From Kitasatospora albolonga (GTDB taxonomy: Bacteria > Actinomycetota > Actinomycetes > Streptomycetales > Streptomycetaceae): a stretch of DNA of 64,000 bases. The stretch is from NCBI GenBank assembly GCA_002082585.1, contig CP020563.1, positions 5,698,001 through 5,762,000 on the forward strand, written 5' to 3'. This document shows positions 9,148-16,475 of this stretch, piece after piece. Each line of letters opens with the position of its first letter. Position 1 is the stretch's first letter. The notes below the pieces were generated by a model. It had not been told where the DNA came from and ran no database searches. It saw nothing but the letters and a program-made list of their open reading frames with translations. Both the position numbers and the translations under genes were made by a program.

Positions 9148-9881
9148 GGGGCCGGGGTCTCCAGGGCGTAACCGACGCCGTGCACCGTACGGATGCGCTC
9201 GGCGCCGATCTTGCGGCGCAGCGCCTTGATGTGGCTGTCGACCGTACGGGTCCCCGACGCGTCCGCCCAGTCCCAGACCTCGGCCAGCAGCTGTTCCCGG
9301 GAGAGCACCGCGCGCGGGGTGTTGGCCAGGCAGACCAGCAGGTCGAACTCGGTCGGCGTGAGGTGGACGTCCTCGGCGCGCACCCGCACCCGGCGCTGCG
9401 CGTGGTCGATCTCCAGCTCACCGAGGCGCAGTATGCCGCTGCGCGGCGTGACGGCGGCCAGCGCGGCCCGCTCCACCCGGCGCAGCAGGACGTGCACCCG
9501 GGCGGCCAGCTCCCGCATGGAGAACGGCTTGGTCATGTAGTCGTCGGCGCCGACCCCGAGCCCGACCAGCATGTCGGTCTCGTCGTCGCGCGCGGTGAGC
9601 ATCAGCACCGGCACCGGGCGCTGCGCCTGCACCCGGCGGCAGACCTCCAGGCCGTCGAAGCCCGGAAGCATGATGTCGAGCACCATCAGATCGGGCTGCC
9701 ACGCCTCGGCCGCGTCCACGGCGGCGGGCCCGTCCAGCGCGGTCTGCACCAGGAAGCCCTCCGCCCGCAGCCGGGCGGCAATGGCGTCGACGATCGTGGC
9801 GTCGTCCTCGACCACCAGCACCCGGCGCTGCGCCCCTGGGGTGGCCGCGACGCCGTTGTGGGTGGTGTGTGTCTGTTCCAT
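9144..9881 (-). CDS. OmpR/PhoB-family response regulator
   Basis: A protein of 245 residues. The receiver domain is 19-135, with acidic pocket VVEDD, phospho-acceptor Asp69 (LMVLDIMLPG), conserved Thr in LTARDDE and Lys in MTKPFS. The winged-helix DNA-binding domain is about 150-243 (LTPTEFDLLVCLA, RTVDSHIKALRRKIG, VHGVGYAL). The start is the ATG after a GGGGCGGGG stretch; the frame remains open upstream without homology. It is followed by its cognate kinase. Confidence 0.93.
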   Translation of the reverse strand: MEQTHTTHNGVAATPGAQRRVLVVEDDATIVDAIAARLRAEGFLVQTALDGPAAVDAAEAWQPDLMVLDIMLPGFDGLEVCRRVQAQRPVPVLMLTARDDETDMLVGLGVGADDYMTKPFSMRELAARVHVLLRRVERAALAAVTPRSGILRLGELEIDHAQRRVRVRAEDVHLTPTEFDLLVCLANTPRAVLSREQLLAEVWDWADASGTRTVDSHIKALRRKIGAERIRTVHGVGYALETPAP

Positions 9882-10105
9882 CGCCCCGCCCCTGCCCGTT
9901 CTCGCGGGGGGCGAACCCCCGCAAGGCACGGTCTTCGCTCGTGGATTTCGTGGGTGATCCCTTGTACCGGTCAGCAGCGTAAAGGCAGCGGAGGGCTCCC
10001 GGCTACGCAGGGTGTTCTCCGGGCGGTCCGCTCCCGGGCCCCTCACGGCGCCGGACCGCCGCTCCCGGACGGGGTGAACCGTGCCACCACAGGGCCCCGC
10101 ATACC

Positions 10106-10127
10106 GGGAGGGGGTTCGGAACCCCTC
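10106..10127 (-). terminator. Short hairpin downstream of the spermidine-synthase-like gene
   Basis: GGGGTT and AACCCC arms are separated by 3 nt, 14 nt beyond the stop codon of the gene ending at 10141. The stem is short, so this is a weaker terminator candidate than the others in the window. The rest of the gap to the response regulator start shows no further coding signal. Confidence 0.4.
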
Positions 10128-10140
10128 GCCGGTCCTCGGC

Positions 10141-10857
10141 TCAGTGAGCCTTCGATGCGAGATGGACCACGTCCGGAACACCTCGGGCAACGGCCACTTC
10201 TTCCGTCCCAACCCTGCTGAACCCGGCATTCCGCAACGCCTGTTCGAAGGCCGGTGACGGCTGCGCGGACCAGACGGCGAGCACGCCGCCCGGGGTCAGC
10301 CGGTCGTGGCAGTGGGCGAGCCCGGTGGGGGAGTAGAGGCTCCCGTTGTCCTCCGTGACCGTCCAGTCGGGCCCGTTGTCGATGTCCAGACAGAGCGCGT
10401 CGTAACGCTCCGTGGCGGTACGGAGGTGGGCGACCAGATCCGTGTGGAGCACCTCGGTCCGGGGATCGGCCAGCGCCGCCCCGGAGATCCGCCCCAGCGG
10501 CCCCTCCCGGTGCCAGTCCACGATCGCCTGCTCCCGCTCCACGACCACGATCCGCCCCCACCGCTCCTCCTCGGCGGCCCGCACCAGCGAGAACCCCACG
10601 CCGAGACCGCCGATCAGCACGGAGGGACCGGTCCGGCCGACGGGCAGGGCGGCCAGCGCGGCGTCGATCAGCAGCCGCTCGGAGCGCCCGTCGGAGGTGT
10701 CCATCAGGAAGCAGCCGTTGGCGATGATCTCGAAGGTCTCCAGGTGCTGCCCGCTCCTGCGCAGGACGACCTCGCCGAAGGGGCCCTGGCGGCGGTCGAG
10801 GGTGACGGGGGCGGGGGGAATCATGGCGCAGGTGAAGGTCTGGGTGTCGGGCTCCAT
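10141..10857 (-). CDS. Spermidine synthase-like SAM-dependent methyltransferase-fold protein
   Basis: A protein of 238 residues with a class I methyltransferase fold: motif I IGGLGVGFSL, an acidic VVVEREQAIVDWH turn and a post-II LCLDIDNGPDWTV stretch like polyamine synthases. The typical aminopropyltransferase tetramerisation and N-terminal domain is short, so true polyamine synthase activity is uncertain. The start is the ATG preceded by TACAAT at 10865-10870, exactly 7 nt upstream, and no Shine-Dalgarno, suggesting a leaderless mRNA. Confidence 0.8.
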   Translation of the reverse strand: MEPDTQTFTCAMIPPAPVTLDRRQGPFGEVVLRRSGQHLETFEIIANGCFLMDTSDGRSERLLIDAALAALPVGRTGPSVLIGGLGVGFSLVRAAEEERWGRIVVVEREQAIVDWHREGPLGRISGAALADPRTEVLHTDLVAHLRTATERYDALCLDIDNGPDWTVTEDNGSLYSPTGLAHCHDRLTPGGVLAVWSAQPSPAFEQALRNAGFSRVGTEEVAVARGVPDVVHLASKAH

Positions 10858-10982
10858 GGGCCGGATTGTAGGAGGGCGGGGGATGCGGCCCCAGCTGTTT
10901 TCGATCTTCGCTGTCACGTCACCGGTGCTTCCGTACGCACGTCACCCCGCGCGCGACGCCCCCGGTACTCCGCCGGTGACGG

Positions 10983-11600
10983 TCAGCGCTCCGGGCGGGG
11001 CCCGCGCAGGACCAGGAGCGCCGCCCCCACCACGTACGCCGTCCCGGCCATCGCCCAGGCCGCCGCCTCGGGGCCCGGCTGCATCGGCCAGGCCCAGTAC
11101 GCCGCCGCCCCGCCGGGGGTCCGGGGCGCCGCCAGGTAGACCGCGCCGCCGTAGACCGTCATCGGCAGCCAGCTCGCCCGGGCCCCCAGGAGGGCCGCCG
11201 CCGCTGCCGTCACCCCGGTCGCGCCCACCACGTTGCGGACCATCGCCGGGGCGCCGAACCGCTCCGGGTGCCCCGGTACCGCGAGGGCCAGGGCGCAGGC
11301 GGCCAGCGCGGTGAGGGCCAGCAGGTACGCCAGCCGCCTCGGCCACCAGGGGCGGACGGCCGTGCGGTCCAGCTCCTCGGTGTGCGAGTGGAGGCCGGTG
11401 CCGATCGCGGCGGCGGCGAGCAGCGGGGCGAGCGCCAGGACCGGGACGCGGGCGGTGTGGTCGAAGCCCGGCTGGTCCTGTAGCCAGTCGGCCGCCCAGG
11501 CGGCGAGCAGGGCGGTGCCCGCCAGTGTGGCCAGGGTCGTGGGGAGGGCGCGTGAGCGCAGATGGAGGACGGCCTGCCGGGTACGTACGGTGGCGGTCAC
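10983..11600 (-). CDS. Hypothetical multi-pass membrane protein (last gene of the sigma/ABC operon)
   Basis: A protein of 205 residues with about six hydrophobic segments rich in Ala/Leu and short loops, and no recognisable catalytic motif. The GTG start overlaps the stop of the preceding membrane-protein gene (GTGA), so it is the fifth and last gene of the unit running from the sigma factor at 15457. It is probably a permease partner or accessory subunit of the ABC transporter. Confidence 0.75.
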   Translation of the reverse strand: MTATVRTRQAVLHLRSRALPTTLATLAGTALLAAWAADWLQDQPGFDHTARVPVLALAPLLAAAAIGTGLHSHTEELDRTAVRPWWPRRLAYLLALTALAACALALAVPGHPERFGAPAMVRNVVGATGVTAAAAALLGARASWLPMTVYGGAVYLAAPRTPGGAAAYWAWPMQPGPEAAAWAMAGTAYVVGAALLVLRGPRPER

Positions 11601-12931
11601 AGCGCGGGCACCGCCTTCGGGTCGCAGACGGTGCGGGTGGCCAGGTAGCGGCCGAGCCAGGCCCGGCGTTCGGCGTCGCCCATGGCGGTGAGCCGCTTCA
11701 GGTACGCGCCGCCCGTCTCGGGGAGCAGCTCCGGGCCGGCCGAGGGAACCAGCCAGTGCGCCACGGCGTCATCGGTCTCCCACATGCGCTGGGTGGCGCT
11801 GTCCTCCGCCACCAGCACGGACAGGGGGCAGTCGCGTGCGGAGAGGCCGTCGGCCGTGGCGTAGGCGTACGAAGCCGGGTCGGCGAGCCGGTCGCGCACC
11901 ACGGTCCAGCCGCGCATGTGGTGGGGCAGCGGGGTGGCACCGGCCGGGGGCCGTCCGCCCTCGGGCACCTGGACGTACCGCAGCGGAGCCCCCGGGACCC
12001 CCTCCAGCCGGGCGTGCAGCCCGGTCAGGGCGTCGGACGTCTGGGACAGCAGCGGGCCGTTCAGCCCGCTCACGCAGACCTGCGGCACGGCGTCCGTGCA
12101 GATCAGCCTCCGCGCCACCGGGTCCTCCCGGAACAGATCCTCGCCGCTGTTCACGATCAGGGGAGCGACAGCGGCGGCGGCCACCAGCGGTACGAGCGCG
12201 AGGAACCGGCGCCGCACGGCGTACCCCGTCACGAGGGCGAGCGCGGGCCCGCCCAGCCAGAGGACCATGACCGGCGCGAACCACCCCACCGGCACCCGGC
12301 CGTCCAGGTAGTACTGCTCGGCGGGGTTCAGGAAGCGGAGGCCGGAGGAGAAGTACGTGGGGACGCCCAGGGCGAGGTACGTGGCCGCCGCCAGCACCGG
12401 AGCGGCCAGCCGCCACCGCCATACGCGCCCCACCACGAACCCGGTGAACGCGGCGCACACCAGGAACCAGGCGTCCACCACGATCATCCCGGCCGAGGGC
12501 CGGCCCGCCCCGGTGTACGGCCAGGTGGCCGCGAACACCGCGGCCACGGCCACCAGCTGCCCGACCACCGCCCACACCGCCACCGGCAGGGCGGCCATCA
12601 CCAGCCGCGCCGCCCGCCCCCGGGGCACCGAGAGCCACAGCCCGCCGGTCCCGCGCCGGTGCTCCCTGCCGCCCTGCCAGCACCCGGCGGCCGCGACCAG
12701 CGGCCCGCCGAGCAGCGTGGCGGTCGAGTGCAGCAGCTCCTGCGTATCGCCCCAGCCGCCCTGCCACTGGGCGGTCTTGCTGATCATCGGTACGGCGATG
12801 GTGAGGGCGACGGCCGGGGCGGTCCAGGGGACGATCCCTCGTCTCAGCTCGGCCCGGAACGCGGCCCGCGCCGGGTGGCGGACCAGCTGCCGGGCGGCCC
12901 GGGGCTCCGCCGGGCTCAGGGTGCCGGTCAC
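11597..12931 (-). CDS. ABC transporter-associated membrane protein (ABC-2 type permease-like)
   Basis: A protein of 444 residues. The N-terminal half (about 25-300) has around six to eight membrane segments; the C-terminal portion (about 320-444) looks extracytoplasmic, with four conserved-looking cysteines (CTDAVPQVC, DCPL, TVCD) and a GLNGPLLSQTSDAL stretch. It follows the ATPase gene with a GTGA overlap, fitting the membrane component of an export or regulatory ABC system. The substrate is unknown. Confidence 0.75.
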   Translation of the reverse strand: MTGTLSPAEPRAARQLVRHPARAAFRAELRRGIVPWTAPAVALTIAVPMISKTAQWQGGWGDTQELLHSTATLLGGPLVAAAGCWQGGREHRRGTGGLWLSVPRGRAARLVMAALPVAVWAVVGQLVAVAAVFAATWPYTGAGRPSAGMIVVDAWFLVCAAFTGFVVGRVWRWRLAAPVLAAATYLALGVPTYFSSGLRFLNPAEQYYLDGRVPVGWFAPVMVLWLGGPALALVTGYAVRRRFLALVPLVAAAAVAPLIVNSGEDLFREDPVARRLICTDAVPQVCVSGLNGPLLSQTSDALTGLHARLEGVPGAPLRYVQVPEGGRPPAGATPLPHHMRGWTVVRDRLADPASYAYATADGLSARDCPLSVLVAEDSATQRMWETDDAVAHWLVPSAGPELLPETGGAYLKRLTAMGDAERRAWLGRYLATRTVCDPKAVPAL

Positions 12932-13770
12932 GCCCCCACCGCCGTACGGTGCGCGCGCAGGGCGGCGGTGTAGCCGCGCTCGATCGGGTTGCCGCCGGGG
13001 CCGCGCTCGGCCGGACCGCCGTCGGCTTCGTCCACCGTGCCGCCCGTGGAGGTCTGCCCGGCGCCGCCGCCACCTTCGTCCACCGTGCCGCCCAGCTCGA
13101 CGAGATCGGCGGTCGTGCCCCGGTAGGCGACCCGGCCGGCCTCGATCAGGGTCACCTCGGTGCAGGCCGCGGCGACGTCCTCGACCAGATGTGTGGAGAC
13201 GATCACGGTGGAGGACCGGCCCAGCTCCCGCAGCAGGGCCCGGAACTCGACGCGCTGCTCCGGGTCGAGACCGGCGGTCGGCTCGTCCAGCAGCAGGAGG
13301 GCGGGCTCGTTGACGATCGCCTGGGCGATGCCGACCCGCCGCACCATGCCCCCGGACAGGGTCTTGACCTTGGCGTCGATCCGGTCGCCCAGTCCGACCC
13401 GGGCCACGGCCCGCTCCACCGCCGCCTCGACCCGGTCCCCGTCCATCTCCTTGAGCCAGGCCACGTACCCGACGAACTCGCGGACCGTGAAGCCGGGGTA
13501 GTAGCCGAACTCCTGCGGCAGATAGCCGAGCCGACGGCGCACGGCGGCCCGTTCGCGGTGGTCGGAGGGCCGGCCGACCTCGCTGCCGAGCAGCTCCACC
13601 CGCCCGGCGTCCGGGGCCGAGACCGTGGCCAGCACCCGGATCAGCGAGGTCTTGCCCGCCCCGTTGGGCCCGAGGAGCCCGTGCACGCCCGGGGTGAAGT
13701 CCAGGTCCACGGAGTCCAGGGCGGTCTTCTTGCGGTGCCGGACGGTCAGCCCGGCGACTTCGGCGGTCAC
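12928..13770 (-). CDS. ABC transporter ATP-binding protein
   Basis: A protein of 280 residues. Walker A GPNGAGKTSL (about 35-44), Q-loop YLPQEFGYYPG, signature LSGGMVRRVGIAQA, Walker B LLLLDEPTAGLDP and H-loop VSTHLVED are all present, so it should hydrolyse ATP. The last 45 residues form an unusual Gly/Asp/Glu-rich tail containing GGTVDE twice. The GTG start overlaps the upstream zinc-finger protein gene (GTGA). Confidence 0.92.
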   Translation of the reverse strand: MTAEVAGLTVRHRKKTALDSVDLDFTPGVHGLLGPNGAGKTSLIRVLATVSAPDAGRVELLGSEVGRPSDHRERAAVRRRLGYLPQEFGYYPGFTVREFVGYVAWLKEMDGDRVEAAVERAVARVGLGDRIDAKVKTLSGGMVRRVGIAQAIVNEPALLLLDEPTAGLDPEQRVEFRALLRELGRSSTVIVSTHLVEDVAAACTEVTLIEAGRVAYRGTTADLVELGGTVDEGGGGAGQTSTGGTVDEADGGPAERGPGGNPIERGYTAALRAHRTAVGA

Positions 13771-14846
13771 AGTGTCTCCAGATGGTCGAAGGATCGGCGG
13801 CGGGCGGCGAGCAGCAGGGCACAGGCCAGCGCCCCGGCCGCCCAGCAGCTCTGGACGGCGGGCCCGGTGAAGTAGGGGGCGGCCCCCGCCATCAGCGCCG
13901 CCCCGTCGGGCCCGGCGACGGTGGCGGGGCCCACGACGAACACCAGCCAGGCCCCGCCGACGGCTGCCGCCGCCCGGCGGCACCCGGTGAGACTGCCCAG
14001 CGCGAGGGCCGCGAGCGTCAGCGCCAGCCCCGGCAGCAGCCAGGCGGCGGCCCCCGGCCCGTCGGCCGACGGGGGCAGCACGGCCCCCGCGAGGGTCAGC
14101 GACGGAACGCTCACCGCGAGGACGGCGGCGGTCCGGGTGAGCAGCAGCCGCAGCCCGCCGGACGGGGTCGAGGCGACGACCTCGTACAGCGGATCGGTGT
14201 GCCGCCCGTAGGACAGGGCGACCCCGGCGAGCGGCAGCACGGGCGCGGTCACCAGCAGCAACGGCCGTACGAAGGCCCCGAGCCCGGCCCCGTACGACAG
14301 CACGACGGCCCCGAGAGCGACAGCACCGAGCGCCATCAGCCAGGCCCCTCGGAGCGCGGGCCCGGCGGCCCGGAGGACCCATGCGGTCCTCCGGGGGCCT
14401 CGGGGCATCCTGCGAGGGTCCCGGGGCGTCCTGCGAGGAGCCCGGGACAGACGCGGGGGCACCCCCGTGGTCCCCGCGTCCGTCTCCGGGTTCCGGGCGT
14501 ACGAGGGTGAGTCGGCGCCCGCGTGCGCTTCCGGGCTCTCGGCGTACGCGGGTGCGCTGACGCCCGCGTGCACTCCCGGGACTTCCGCGTACGCCCGTGC
14601 GCCGACGCCCCCGTGCGCCTCCGCCTCCGCTGTCGCCAGCACCGCCGCGCGGATGCCGTCCAGCACCGGGCCCGTCTCCGCCCCCGCCCGGACCGCCGAG
14701 GAGACCAGGGCGGCGCAGGCGGCGCACGCCTCGACGTGCTTCTCCACGGACCAGGCATCGCTCTCGGCAGCCGAACCGGCCGCATAGCGCGCGGCCAGCG
14801 CCCCGTCCACGTGCCACTCCGGACCGCCGGGACCTCCGAGCCTCAT
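13767..14846 (-). CDS. Zinc-finger (zf-HC2) multi-pass membrane protein, putative anti-sigma factor
   Basis: A protein of 359 residues. The N-terminus carries the anti-sigma-type H-x3-C-x2-C motif (KHVEACAAC, about residues 40-48). A linker of three degenerate 15-residue repeats (AYAEVPGVHAG, AYAESPEAHAG, SYARNPETDAG) and an Arg/Pro-rich RRTPRDPRRMPRGPRRT stretch follow, then six or so membrane helices. ECF anti-sigma factors normally have a single helix, so this looks like an anti-sigma domain fused to a transporter-like membrane domain. It overlaps the sigma gene by ATGA; partnership with that sigma factor is inferred from position. Confidence 0.8.
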   Translation of the reverse strand: MRLGGPGGPEWHVDGALAARYAAGSAAESDAWSVEKHVEACAACAALVSSAVRAGAETGPVLDGIRAAVLATAEAEAHGGVGARAYAEVPGVHAGVSAPAYAESPEAHAGADSPSYARNPETDAGTTGVPPRLSRAPRRTPRDPRRMPRGPRRTAWVLRAAGPALRGAWLMALGAVALGAVVLSYGAGLGAFVRPLLLVTAPVLPLAGVALSYGRHTDPLYEVVASTPSGGLRLLLTRTAAVLAVSVPSLTLAGAVLPPSADGPGAAAWLLPGLALTLAALALGSLTGCRRAAAAVGGAWLVFVVGPATVAGPDGAALMAGAAPYFTGPAVQSCWAAGALACALLLAARRRSFDHLETL

Positions 14847-15457
14847 GCCGTACCTCCCAGTGCCCCGCCGCACGCCCCGCCGTCCGGGGCCAGCCGTTCC
14901 AGCGCGGCCCGCAGTTCGCGCCGGGCCCGCATCGCGCGGGTCTTGACCGTGCCCTCCGGGATGCCGAGCAGCGCGGCGGCCTCCCGGGTGGAGAGCCCGT
15001 CCACGACCGTGGCGCGCAGGACGTCGCGCAGCTCCGGCGAGATCCCCGCCAGCGCGGTGCCGACGTCCCCGTACTCCAGCCCTGCCAGCACCCGTTCCTC
15101 GGCGGAGGGCGCGAGCACCTCCGGGGCGGTACCGGGGAGACGCTCGACGCGTGCTCCCGCCCGCATCGCGTCGACGAGACGGCGGGAGGCGATGACCCAC
15201 AGCCAGCCGCCGACCTGCGAGCCCCGGTGCGAGGCGGCGGAGCGCCACACGGTCACGAAGGTGTCCTGGAGCACTTCGCGTACGGTCTCCGCGTCCGCGC
15301 ACCGGCGGCCGAGCCGGGCGTGCAGCCATCCGGCGTGCCGGTCGTAGAGCGCGCCCAGCGCCTCCGCGTCCCCGCCCGCCACGGCGCGCAGCAACGCCGC
15401 GTCGTCCTTCTCCGTACCGTCATCCCGGTCCTCCCCCGCAGGGCGCAACAGCCTCAC
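14843..15457 (-). CDS. RNA polymerase ECF-type sigma factor
   Basis: A protein of 204 residues. Region 2 spans about 30-95 (ALGALYDRHAGWLHARL, VLQDTFVTVWRSA) and region 4 about 135-190 (LRDVLRATVVDGLSTREAAALLGIPEGTVKTRAMRARRELR). There is no SnoaL-type C-terminal extension. The start is GTG after a GAGAGGGT ribosome-binding site. It heads a five-gene overlapping operon with its putative anti-sigma factor and an ABC system, so it probably controls envelope or export functions. Confidence 0.9.
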   Translation of the reverse strand: MRLLRPAGEDRDDGTEKDDAALLRAVAGGDAEALGALYDRHAGWLHARLGRRCADAETVREVLQDTFVTVWRSAASHRGSQVGGWLWVIASRRLVDAMRAGARVERLPGTAPEVLAPSAEERVLAGLEYGDVGTALAGISPELRDVLRATVVDGLSTREAAALLGIPEGTVKTRAMRARRELRAALERLAPDGGACGGALGGTA

Positions 15458-15510
15458 ACCCTCTCTATCGCCCGCCGGACCGTATCCGGTTCACCCGTCG
15501 GGCGCCCCGG

Positions 15511-16323
15511 TCACGGCCGGGGCGCCTTCTCCCCGTGCACCGCCGTGTACTCGGCCGCCAGCCAGGGCCCCAGATCGTCGAGGAACAGGCGCAGCAGGGC
15601 CGGGTCCGGGGAGGGGGCGAGGGCGGCGGCCGCGGTGGTGCGCATCCGGTGCGCGTGCTCGGGGTAGTAGTGGCCGAACACCTCGGCGGACCGCTCCAGG
15701 TCGCTCGTCCAGCCGCCCCAGCGGGGCATGACCAGCGTGAACCCGGTACGGACGAGGCGCCGGGCCACGCCGCGGCAGAGCCGGGTCCGGTCGGCGTCGG
15801 TGCGGCCGTCCGCCGCCCGCGCCCGCCAGCGGGGCAGGACGAGCGCCAGATCGCCGTTCGTCTCCCGGGCGAGCAGCGGGGTGGGGCGGTAGCGGGGGAG
15901 GGCCGCGGCGAGGTCGGGCCCGAGCAGCGGGGTGCAGAGGCAGGCGACGAAGAAGCCGAGGTCGTGCCGTTCCCGTTCGCTGAGGACCGTGCGCGCCCGG
16001 ACAAGCAGGATGCCCGCGGTGTCGATGGCGGGATGGGCGCCGTCCAGCTCGGCCGCCATCCGGTCGGCGTCGGCGCGGTCGGCGTCCGTGGGCTCGCCGT
16101 GCAGGGCCAGCAGCAGGTCGAGGTCGGAGCGGCCGGGAACAGCGGTTCCGCGCGGGATGCTTCCGTAGACGTACGCGCTGTGCAGGCGCCGGCGCTCATT
16201 GGCGAAAGCGGTGGTGATGCGTGCGCGGGCGTCGGCCACGACCGGGGCGAATGCCTCCGGAACGCGGTCCAGGGCCCCTTCGCGGGCGATGGTTCCGTCC
16301 TCGGTCAGACCTTTTTCGTTCAT
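15511..16323 (-). CDS. Nucleotidyltransferase domain protein (aminoglycoside adenylyltransferase-like)
   Basis: A protein of 270 residues. Residues 47-72 contain the polymerase-beta-type nucleotidyltransferase signature YVYGSIPRGTAVPGRSDLDLLL (G-S then D-x-D metal ligands). The C-terminal helical region resembles the substrate domain of ANT(3'')-like enzymes, but the family assignment is loose and the substrate is unknown; resistance should not be assumed. It is divergent from lon, separated by about 150 nt that carry the HAIR element. Confidence 0.78.
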   Translation of the reverse strand: MNEKGLTEDGTIAREGALDRVPEAFAPVVADARARITTAFANERRRLHSAYVYGSIPRGTAVPGRSDLDLLLALHGEPTDADRADADRMAAELDGAHPAIDTAGILLVRARTVLSERERHDLGFFVACLCTPLLGPDLAAALPRYRPTPLLARETNGDLALVLPRWRARAADGRTDADRTRLCRGVARRLVRTGFTLVMPRWGGWTSDLERSAEVFGHYYPEHAHRMRTTAAAALAPSPDPALLRLFLDDLGPWLAAEYTAVHGEKAPRP

Positions 16324-16434
16324 GAGGTCACTGTCGTGGTCCGGCGGCGGGGCAGGGCAGGCAGGAGACCCGACCCGATCGGCTGATCGCTCAGAGCGAA
16401 CATCCTCGGGGGAACATTCGGCAGCTCATAAGCA

Positions 16435-16453
16435 TTGAGTCCACATAGCTCAA
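16435..16453 (+). promoter_or_regulatory. HAIR element (HspR operator) upstream of lon
   Basis: TTGAGT at 16435-16440, seven bases, then GCTCAA at 16448-16453. It matches the core of the HAIR consensus (CTTGAGT-N7-ACTCAAG), with the arms symmetric at TTGAG/CTCAA. It ends 22 nt before the lon start codon, overlapping the expected start of transcription. Repression of lon by HspR through HAIR is established in Streptomyces. Confidence 0.88.
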
Positions 16454-16475
16454 CTTGCCTGCCGAAGGGGAGATC

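Noticed and set aside
15511..16323. Aminoglycoside resistance gene
   Set aside because: Only the general nucleotidyltransferase signature is visible; substrate residues cannot be assigned, so resistance is not claimed.
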